Both the position numbers and the translations under genes were made by a program. From NCBI GenBank assembly GCA_964354625.1, contig CAYHAK010000035.1:1-18268 (forward strand): DNA of 18,268 nt, given 5' to 3'. This DNA is from DATKKK01 sp964354625. GTDB lineage: Archaea; Thermoproteota; Bathyarchaeia; Bathyarchaeales; Bathycorpusculaceae. This document shows, one piece after another, positions 12,890 to 18,268 of the stretch; the first letter of the stretch is position 1; each line of letters starts with the position of its first letter. Below the pieces are notes generated by a model. The model was not told where the DNA came from, searched no databases, and saw nothing but the letters and a program-made list of their open reading frames with translations.

Positions 12890-13723
12890 GTCCAAGACTA
12901 CTTGACACCAACGCGGGCCAGTTGACCTCACGATTCGGGCTGAGGCGAAGTCAAAGGCAACACCGAGACCCTCAAGTTTCTCCGCAACCTTCAACCTCAT
13001 TCTATTGACCGTGTCAACACCTTTGGCAGCATGTTCGAAAGAGTAGTGATGTATCCATCCGCCCTCTCTTTTAATGGCCAGAAGCGCAGAGGGCAAGTAC
13101 TCCAAGGCCTTCTCGGGCAGCGGCATCAAGACCCTATCAGCCACATGGCTCAGTCTCTTCTCGATGACGTCCTTTGCGTCGCCAAGAATTGGGACGACCT
13201 TTCCGTACGCTCCATTCAGACGGACGTTTTCCCGCATGTATCGAATCGCCACTGGATTAATGTCAATGGAGTATACTTTTTCAGCGTCTGAATGTCTAGC
13301 GATGAGTATTGAGAAACAGCCTGCTCCCGCAAACATGTTGACAACAACTTCTCCACTTCCAACCTGTCTGGCTATTCGCATTCTCTCATTACCGAGGCGC
13401 GGTGAGAAATAGCAGCGTTTCAGGTCCACCGAGAACACGCAGCCAGACTCCTTGTGGGAGGTCATCATCTTCTTTTGGCCAGCGATGTGTCTTAGCTCTC
13501 TGAGTCTGAAGTCTCCCTGAACGGCGCCTGTCTGGCCAAGAACCGTGTTAATGTTCGTGTGGACGCCCATGATTGCCTTTGCGATAAGGCCACAGTGTTT
13601 CTCGGATCCAGCTGTTAGGCGTATGATTGCTATGTCTCCGAAAATGTCATATGAATTGCAGATTTGCGCAAGATCTCTTGAGGGTATCTTTCCCGAGAGA
13701 AGTTGCCTTAGCCGCTTTGACAA
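12872..13723 (-). CDS. Trm5/TYW2-type class I tRNA methyltransferase
   Basis: This 283-residue SAM-dependent enzyme carries the Trm5 signature YFSPRLGNERMRIA (105-118), the SAM-binding loop NMFAGAGCFSI (129-139) and acidic DIN (154-156). The motif IV region reads MPLPEKA (200-206). Trm5 methylates N1 of G37 in tRNA; TYW2/Taw2 enzymes transfer the aminocarboxypropyl group of SAM to a wyosine precursor. The protein starts directly at the SYDIFGDIAIIRL segment (24-36), so it lacks the extra N-terminal D1 domain of full-length Trm5. Motif IV of well-studied Trm5 has Asn (NLP or NPP) where Pro201 stands here. Both points leave the reaction uncertain. The start is TTG 13723. Its promoter shares a symmetrical TATA element with rpoP. 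Confidence 0.8.
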   Translation of the reverse strand: MSKRLRQLLSGKIPSRDLAQICNSYDIFGDIAIIRLTAGSEKHCGLIAKAIMGVHTNINTVLGQTGAVQGDFRLRELRHIAGQKKMMTSHKESGCVFSVDLKRCYFSPRLGNERMRIARQVGSGEVVVNMFAGAGCFSILIARHSDAEKVYSIDINPVAIRYMRENVRLNGAYGKVVPILGDAKDVIEKRLSHVADRVLMPLPEKALEYLPSALLAIKREGGWIHHYSFEHAAKGVDTVNRMRLKVAEKLEGLGVAFDFASARIVRSTGPRWCQVVLDIAVRQ

Positions 13724-13763
13724 GCCAAATCCGACCGTTCGATGGGAACTAGTGCACCTGGAA

Positions 13764-13776
13764 ACATTTAAAAGCT
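13764..13776. promoter_or_regulatory. Shared symmetrical TATA element between the methyltransferase and rpoP
   Basis: The stretch ACATTTAAAAGCT contains the palindromic core TTTAAA. It lies about 45 bases from each start codon, so it predicts transcript starts near 13744 (minus) and 13796 (plus). No other TATA-like element is visible in this 87-base divergent gap, so one box may serve both directions. Confidence 0.5.
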
Positions 13777-13810
13777 AAGTGGCTTTCCTTTGTAGAAAGA
13801 GGAATCTGGC

Positions 13811-13978
13811 ATGGAGAAAACGTCCTCCGGGATCGTATACGAATGCGTAAGGTGTGGCGCAAGAGTACCCTCAGACGAACTGGATCTTCGCGGAGGCGAG
13901 ATCAAATGCATAATCTGCGGCTACAGAATCCTGAAAAAAGTGAAGCCGCCAGTTGTTAAACGCATACCAGCGATATAG
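13811..13978 (+). CDS. rpoP: DNA-directed RNA polymerase subunit P (Rpo12)
   Basis: This 55-residue protein is a small structural subunit of archaeal RNA polymerase, equivalent to eukaryotic Rpb12. Translation from ATG 13811 gives a zinc ribbon with C12 and C15 (YECVRCG) and C33 and C36 (IKCIICGYRI), then the conserved C-terminal stretch KPPVVKRIPAI. The spacing of the two CxxC knuckles and the GYRIL motif are diagnostic. AGAGG at 13798-13802 is a good ribosome site, 8 bases before the start. In many archaea rpoP follows the gene for ribosomal protein L37Ae and precedes KEOPS or prefoldin genes; here it appears alone, divergent from the methyltransferase. Confidence 0.9.
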   Translation: MEKTSSGIVYECVRCGARVPSDELDLRGGEIKCIICGYRILKKVKPPVVKRIPAI

Positions 13979-14053
13979 AAAGAAGAAAATGTGGGATAGC
14001 TACTCAATCCACGTGACGGAAATCAGTGTCGGAATGTTGGTTCGGTAGCAGTG

Positions 14054-14350
14054 TCAGAAGATTTCTTTCTCTCCAAGTTTTCGCAGTGCCTTTCCATGGA
14101 GCTTCACCGGAGTGTCAAGGACTTCCTCAAGCGGTTTGTCCGCGGTCTTCCTCTTTATGGTTTCTCCGCAGACTCCTTTCGGAAGCAAGCGCCTCTTCAT
14201 ACACATCGCGTAGGCGCAGTTTGGAACGTTGCACATTTCCTCGGTCCATCTGCACCAAGTGCCTTCTCGTTGGTAGAGGACAGCATTCTTCATGCATTTG
14301 AACGATTGGCATGTGGGAGAACAAGTTTTCACTTCAGTCAAGGTATACAC
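14054..14350 (-). CDS. Small protein with eight cysteines, function unknown
   Basis: This protein of about 98 residues has eight cysteines in the first 61 positions: 10, 14, 19, 33, 40, 45, 50 and 61. Motifs include CSPTCQSFKC, GTWCRW, MCNVPNCAYAMC and KGVCGE. Eight cysteines could hold two zinc ions or two iron-sulfur clusters. The C-terminal third is charged and cysteine-free (KPLEEVLDTPVKLHGKALRK). It has no signal peptide, so disulfides are less likely than metal. No family could be named. Start is uncertain: GTG 14350 is only about one base after AAAGGA, while TTG 14341 has that site about 10 bases upstream and would drop three residues. Possible minus-strand TATA boxes lie near 14404-14411 and 14427-14435. 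Confidence 0.65.
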   Translation of the reverse strand: MYTLTEVKTCSPTCQSFKCMKNAVLYQREGTWCRWTEEMCNVPNCAYAMCMKRRLLPKGVCGETIKRKTADKPLEEVLDTPVKLHGKALRKLGEKEIF

Positions 14351-14464
14351 ATCCTTTGACCATTTTCCCTAACAAAATCCTGTCGCTAGAGCATTGCTTC
14401 GCTAGGATATAGTGTCCGCGAAAGCTGATATAAAGTTTTTTCCCTCAAACTACTAATTCTGGCT

Positions 14465-16618
14465 CTAGTCTTCAGTCTTTTGCGGTCTCAGTCGCCTTCT
14501 TCGGTAGACCTCGATTGCGGCAACGCAAACCAAGGTCAGAACGATTATCAACACTGTGACGAATTGATTGGTTTCAACAAGCGAACCGGCTAGCATAACA
14601 TATTTGTCCAGCTTGATCTGAACCGTTTTCGACGTGTCGACCAAGAAACCTTCCTCCAACCACGGTTGATCTGGGTCGGTCATGTAGAGGGTGACGCTGA
14701 AGGTCCCGCCGGTGACTGTGTTGAACGTTGCTGTGCCGTCAGTCTGCGTTTCCGACGGACGGGCTGTCATGCCTTCACGTTCTAGGATGACGTGCATTTT
14801 TGGTATTGGTTGTCCGAAATAGTCGACGACTTTGATTGAGAGGGCCAATCCGTAGAGCCTGCAGACGATTGAAGCATTCTGGTTCTGGAACAAGTCTACG
14901 GTGGTTTCGTTCACTTTGATTCCGTCAGCATCATAAACGCCTACGACGTACTTGCCGAAAATGAAACTGAAGGCGACGTTTCCAGAGGAACCTGTTATTG
15001 CCTCATTGTATAGACCGCCGATCAACTCTTGAACCTTTACAGTAGCACCCGCTATTGGTTGGCTTTCAGCGTTGACGGCATTGACTCGCAGCGTCAACGT
15101 TGGGCAGAGTATGGTCACATTGAAGAACTTCACCGCAGTAGAATTAACAAACAATGTCTGGAACGTAGTCACGCTGAAAGACACGTTGTATCTAGAAGCG
15201 TTCAAAACATAGGGTCGGCTAGTGCTCGTCAAGCTGGCGTTAGGCAGCAATGAACGAGCGACCGCTACTCCGGTGGCATTTGTTGTCAACGTGAAGTTTT
15301 CTGGCTTCAAGTATATTTCGACCTCGGGGACGAGAACATTAGCTTCTGTGATGACGAGTATTTTCAGGTTTGTGAGGCTGCAGTTCAAATTCAAAGATGC
15401 AGCTCCGATAACGTTTATCGTTTGTTCGGCAACCTTCTTGCCTTTGTAAGTGGCATTGCATGTATAGATTCCTATTTCAAGTTTGGGCGCCAAGCCATTT
15501 GAATCACGCACCAACCCATTTGAGTCGCTTGTCACGTTGGCGGCTGATTTTCCGTTCTCGAACACCTTGACAGCTACGCCAGACACAGGGTCACCTGCAA
15601 GATTCTTTGCAGTCATGTTGATTGTGAAGCCGGGAACCGTGAAATCCTGCACGTCACGCGGACTCTTCACTGTAGCGTTTGTGGAGGATAGCGAAGTGAC
15701 GTTTATGGTGTAAGTGCCAATAGAGGCGGGCGAAGGCATAGTCCAGTTCGGTAGAGTCCAGTCCGCACGCACTAGGCCATCTGAGAGAACGCTCACAGTC
15801 ACGTTTTGCCTGACATTAGTTCCGAAACGAACCTTCACGTTGACCTTCTCGCCCAGTTTGTAGCTAGCTGCCTTGATGTCAACATACTGGCCTCTATGAT
15901 ATTCCGTGGAATTCGTCAATCCGACCTTGAACGTGTTTGTGGCCGAGCTATTCAAGGCAATAGAGTAAGTGCCTGTGTAGTTTGTATGTGGTCCACCCTG
16001 GAAGCTGCCCGGATAGGCAGCGGCAAAACCGAAAAACTCTCCGTCGGCTGTTGTGCTGAAGCTTACCTGTTTCCAGAACGTCTTGTTGTCTGGAGAAGGG
16101 GTCTTGACGGTGACGTTTGCCACGTAAGCTGTGCTTTCCTTGGCACCTGTCATGTTTAGCCAAATTGTGGCTGGATCGTTTTCCTGCAGTTGCCTCGGCA
16201 ACGCGATAGTCTTGTTCCCACCGTCTCGGGCCTCGATGCTGTAGAATGGGTCTACGATGAACCAAGAGGTAGCATTTATGTTCTCGGTAACGTCCTGCAG
16301 GATCAACGTGTGGTTAATTCCTGGCATCGATGGAACCAGGAAAGTCGCGTTGACAGTGGTTCCGACTGCGCTCTTGTCGGACACTACTGTGCGGCTGCCA
16401 AGCCACACACGGTACGAACCTCCCGTCTTGTTTATGGTGCCGATGATGTTGACCTTCTCTCCGACTTTGCCGTGGTGGCTGGTTGGGAAAACGAAAGTGA
16501 TTGCCACGTTAGGGGCCTTTGCAAGCGGGAAAAGCAACGTGAACGCAAACGTTGCTGCTAGCATAATCATTAAGCCAGTTGTGAACAGTCTTCTCCTCAA
16601 GTCGCCCTTACTCTCCAT
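14465..16618 (-). CDS. Large secreted, membrane-anchored glycoprotein with Ig/carboxypeptidase-regulatory-like domains
   Basis: The predicted protein has 717 residues. A signal peptide is visible at the N-terminus (MESKGDLRRRLFTTGLMIML, then AATFAFTLLFPLAKA). The long extracellular part is a chain of beta-sandwich domains of the carboxypeptidase-regulatory or big-Ig type, each with a GDPVSGVAVKV, QPIAGATVKV or GQPIPKMHVIL motif followed by a TSDSNGL, ITGSSGN or TQTDGTA turn. Near the C-terminus a membrane helix (FVTVLIIVLTLVCVAAIEVY) is followed by a basic tail (RRRRLRPQ), giving outside topology. There are 28 N-X-S/T sequons by hand count. ATG 16618 was chosen because TATA-like boxes lie at 16654-16675; the frame stays open to 16765, but that extension has no signal-peptide character. 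It is probably a cell-surface or S-layer-associated protein. Ligand or partner is unknown. Confidence 0.8.
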   Translation of the reverse strand: MESKGDLRRRLFTTGLMIMLAATFAFTLLFPLAKAPNVAITFVFPTSHHGKVGEKVNIIGTINKTGGSYRVWLGSRTVVSDKSAVGTTVNATFLVPSMPGINHTLILQDVTENINATSWFIVDPFYSIEARDGGNKTIALPRQLQENDPATIWLNMTGAKESTAYVANVTVKTPSPDNKTFWKQVSFSTTADGEFFGFAAAYPGSFQGGPHTNYTGTYSIALNSSATNTFKVGLTNSTEYHRGQYVDIKAASYKLGEKVNVKVRFGTNVRQNVTVSVLSDGLVRADWTLPNWTMPSPASIGTYTINVTSLSSTNATVKSPRDVQDFTVPGFTINMTAKNLAGDPVSGVAVKVFENGKSAANVTSDSNGLVRDSNGLAPKLEIGIYTCNATYKGKKVAEQTINVIGAASLNLNCSLTNLKILVITEANVLVPEVEIYLKPENFTLTTNATGVAVARSLLPNASLTSTSRPYVLNASRYNVSFSVTTFQTLFVNSTAVKFFNVTILCPTLTLRVNAVNAESQPIAGATVKVQELIGGLYNEAITGSSGNVAFSFIFGKYVVGVYDADGIKVNETTVDLFQNQNASIVCRLYGLALSIKVVDYFGQPIPKMHVILEREGMTARPSETQTDGTATFNTVTGGTFSVTLYMTDPDQPWLEEGFLVDTSKTVQIKLDKYVMLAGSLVETNQFVTVLIIVLTLVCVAAIEVYRRRRLRPQKTED

Positions 16619-16653
16619 TAGTGAATCGGTTCTCGATACGGTGTGAACATCTA

Positions 16654-16675
16654 CTATAAGGGAGAGCATTTTAAA
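16654..16675 (-). promoter_or_regulatory. TATA-like boxes of the surface-protein gene
   Basis: Read on the minus strand, CTTATAG (16654-16660) predicts transcript start near 16631, and TTTAAAAT (16668-16675) predicts start near 16646. Either gives a short leader to ATG 16618. Confidence 0.45.
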
Positions 16676-16939
16676 CTTTACCTTTCGTGCGGCGTCTTGT
16701 CTTTCGTTATCGTTTTCTGGAGGTGCGGTCTGTTTTATGCTGTTCACCGGTTCGGCAACCAGCATGTCTCGGTTGTGTGCTGAATGGCTGCTTTTGTGCC
16801 TCCTTTCGGATGGTTTTTGGTCGGTTGTGCGCGCTGGTTTGGTTACGGAAGAGGCAGACTTCGTATTCGATGACTAGTGGAGGCTAAGAGATTAGCGTGC
16901 ATGCGGGACTATTGTAGATGCTTTCGCAGGTTAAAGGCG

Positions 16940-16957
16940 AGTCTCTGCAAAGAGATT
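16940..16957. repeat. Hairpin with GCAA (GNRA) tetraloop
   Basis: AGTCTCT (16940-16946) pairs with AGAGATT (16951-16957), including one G-U pair, around a GCAA loop. GNRA tetraloops are common in structured RNAs. The stem is short, so chance is possible. Confidence 0.35.
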
Positions 16958-17140
16958 GAAGAATAACTCGAGAATGGCTGACACCCTCCGCATTCTACCA
17001 CAGAAGGATTGTACGAAATTCCCTACGGCAAGCAGACACAGGTACAAATCCATCCTCCTCGCTACTAATAGCTGGATCCCGCACTGCCCCCTTGATCAGC
17101 GCGCGCATCGCGTCCGGCTTGGCTTAGATAGGACTTTGCT

Positions 17141-17155
17141 CTAGACCACATCTAG
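17141..17155. repeat. Inverted repeat CTAGA-CCACA-TCTAG followed by a GCGCGCGC tract
   Basis: Perfect 5-base arms lie at 17141-17145 and 17151-17155 with a 5-base spacer. The right arm runs straight into GCGCGCGCC. It lies 70 bases before the TTG start of the regulator gene and could be an operator. Confidence 0.35.
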
Positions 17156-17224
17156 CGCGCGCCTACCGCAAGCATTAAGACCAGCTGCTCGTTCTTTCTT
17201 GCAGAGAACCGGAGAAGTTGCCTG

Positions 17225-18229
17225 TTGCATAGCCAGCAAAAACGCGGCCAGCAGAAAAGAACCAGACATGACATTTATGCAGACATTATTGGAATTATGA
17301 CACGGTCAGACGTATGCTCTTTGACGAGAATCTCCTATGGGGCGAATGTACCTTTCAAGAGAGCAAAGAGAGACCTGAGTTTTCTCGCGTCGCACGGTTT
17401 CATAAAGGAAGTAGATATGGAAGGCTCCAAGAGGTATGAAGTAACAAAATGGGGAGTCAAGTACTATGAGGCTTACAGATACATGCACAAGTTCTTCGCC
17501 GCACTAGAGGAACCCGCAATAGTGGAAATCCCAGAAATTGTTCTTCCCGGGCGCATGACCACTGGATACAAAGACCTTGACAATCTGCTCTACGGTGGTA
17601 TACCCGGAAACTGCACAGTTATATTGTCCTCGACGTCCTGCGACGAAAGAGGCCTTCTCATCAAGAGATTTCTGGATGCAGGGGCAAAAGAGGGACAGAC
17701 CGCACTCTATGCCACTTCAGGATCAGGAAATATGAGAGCCCTACTCGGGAAATTCAAATCGAGTCTTTATCTTCTAATCTGCAATCCCCAAGCAGACACG
17801 ATTGTTGACAGTTCGCCCCATGTGCTCAAACTAAAAGGGGTAGAAAACCTCAATGAAATCCAATTCGCCTTTGCCGCAATCTTCCGGGAACTAGACGAGA
17901 AGCCAGAGAGGCCGAGAAGAGCTTGCATCGAGATTGTGTCGGACGTTCTGCTGCAGCATCACGCTGTTGCCACAAGAAGATGGCTATTGGGACTCATTCC
18001 AGAATTGAGATCAAAAGGCTTCACCACTCTTGCAGTTATGGAGCCTCAGATGCATCACTCTGAGGAAGCTCACGCAATTCTTGGACTGTTTGAGGGAGAA
18101 ATCAGTGTCTACGAAAAAGAAACAGAAAGAGGCTTGGAGAAATTCCTGAAGATCAGGAAAATGTGCAATCAGAGATATCTGGAAAACGAGCTACTTCTTA
18201 GGAAGGAAACACTTTTCATAGACGAGTAA
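17225..18229 (+). CDS. Winged-helix protein fused to a RecA/KaiC-like domain lacking Walker A
   Basis: This 334-residue protein has an N-terminal winged helix (about 14-85: YADIIGIMTRSDVCSLTRIS, KRAKRDLSFLASHGFIKEVD, KRYEVTKWGVKYY). Residues about 110-310 resemble archaeal RecA/RadA/KaiC-family ATPases, beginning with the typical TTGYKDLDNLLYGGIPGNCT. Where a P-loop GxxGxGKT should follow the first strand, the chain reads SSTSCDERG (135-143), so the nucleotide-binding lysine and glycines are gone. A Walker B-like strand ends in IEIVSD (235-240). It is probably not an ATPase; it may be a scaffold or signal-sensing regulator. The TTG start at 17225 is needed to include the basic N-terminus; GGAG lies 10 bases upstream. 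It is divergent from the surface-protein gene. Confidence 0.7.
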   Translation: MHSQQKRGQQKRTRHDIYADIIGIMTRSDVCSLTRISYGANVPFKRAKRDLSFLASHGFIKEVDMEGSKRYEVTKWGVKYYEAYRYMHKFFAALEEPAIVEIPEIVLPGRMTTGYKDLDNLLYGGIPGNCTVILSSTSCDERGLLIKRFLDAGAKEGQTALYATSGSGNMRALLGKFKSSLYLLICNPQADTIVDSSPHVLKLKGVENLNEIQFAFAAIFRELDEKPERPRRACIEIVSDVLLQHHAVATRRWLLGLIPELRSKGFTTLAVMEPQMHHSEEAHAILGLFEGEISVYEKETERGLEKFLKIRKMCNQRYLENELLLRKETLFIDE

Positions 18230-18268
18230 GTGCGCACATTCCAGGTTTTGGGCTTGGGATAAAACTTT
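18230..18268. other. Noncoding end of window
   Basis: Only 39 bases remain after the last stop codon. GGATAAAACTTT at the very end resembles a TATA-containing promoter for a gene outside the window, or an AT-rich transcript end. Nothing more can be said. Confidence 0.3.

Larger units (their letters stand above)
16619..17224. other. Noncoding interval between divergent genes
   Basis: No credible gene is seen over about 600 bases. A plus-strand frame (16956-17144) has no ribosome site, motif or typical composition. The interval contains a GCAA-loop hairpin (16940-16957), the inverted repeat CTAGA/TCTAG (17141-17155) and two GCGCGCGC tracts (about 17099-17106 and 17155-17162). It must also hold both divergent promoters. 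For the plus gene only a weak CATTAAGA (17173-17180) and GGAG (17211-17214) are visible. A structured RNA is possible but unproven. Confidence 0.55.

Noticed and set aside
14054..14359. Overlapping plus-strand frames opposite the eight-cysteine gene
   Set aside because: They have no motifs or ribosome sites; the regularly spaced cysteines support the minus-strand frame.
16619..16765. Longer start for the surface protein adding 49 residues
   Set aside because: The extension is hydrophilic, precedes a clear signal peptide, and contains the likely promoter.
17036..17056. Possible tRNA T-arm around GGTACAAATCC
   Set aside because: The flanking bases do not form a 5-base T-stem, and no acceptor or anticodon arm can be built.
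16956..17144. A 62-codon plus-strand frame between divergent genes
   Set aside because: It has no ribosome site, recognisable motif or partner gene, and the composition is unlike nearby genes.

Overview
This window is archaeal. Promoters are TATA-type boxes about 25 bases upstream of the inferred transcript starts. Several genes use TTG or GTG starts with GGTGAG or AGGAG ribosome sites. The protein set includes a 55-residue RNA polymerase subunit P (Rpo12), a Trm5-type methyltransferase, an archaeal GlmM-type mutase and a ModE-like regulator with a Mop domain. Gene content and moderate GC suggest a mesophilic or moderately thermophilic Thermoproteota-like lineage such as Bathyarchaeia. That placement is inference and was not tested by a search.

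Layout. 1-1990: the end of a molybdate/tungstate ABC importer (permease tail and ATPase), then a ModE/Mop regulator with its own promoter. 1991-4640: a gene-poor, repeat-rich segment. It holds a small AbrB-like protein, about 450 bases of microsatellite-like DNA (CA/TG runs, a pyrimidine mirror repeat, palindromes), and a two-gene unit of a small helical protein and a tyrosine recombinase with an N-terminal zinc ribbon. The recombinase abuts the 3' end of a tRNA-Leu(GAG) gene, which looks like a tRNA-targeting integration module. 4777-6800: an Lrp/AsnC regulator divergent from a type I glutamine synthetase, with small palindromes in the shared promoter region. 6850-7608: a creatininase-fold amidohydrolase. 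7691-12529: a four-gene sugar-nucleotide operon (GMPP-like nucleotidyltransferase, phosphohexomutase, UDP-sugar-dehydrogenase homologue, Gfo/Idh/MocA oxidoreductase). 12535-13723: Trm112-like protein and Trm5-like methyltransferase on the minus strand. 13811-13978: rpoP, sharing a symmetrical TATA box with the methyltransferase. 14054-14350: a protein with eight cysteines. 14465-16618: a large surface protein with 28 N-glycosylation sequons and a C-terminal membrane anchor. 16619-17224: noncoding. 17225-18229: a winged helix fused to a RecA/KaiC-like domain without a Walker A motif.

How the parts may fit. The sugar-nucleotide operon could supply glycan precursors for surface proteins such as the 28-sequon protein nearby. 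The Lrp protein probably controls glutamine synthetase. The Trm112-like protein is a plausible partner for a neighbouring methyltransferase. The most unusual points are: (i) the sugar dehydrogenase homologue, which keeps its NAD fold but appears to lack every catalytic residue that could be aligned; (ii) the zinc-ribbon recombinase module with its CA-repeat leader, next to a tRNA-Leu whose T-loop has C at the position of the near-universal T55; (iii) the RecA-like regulator with a lost P-loop.
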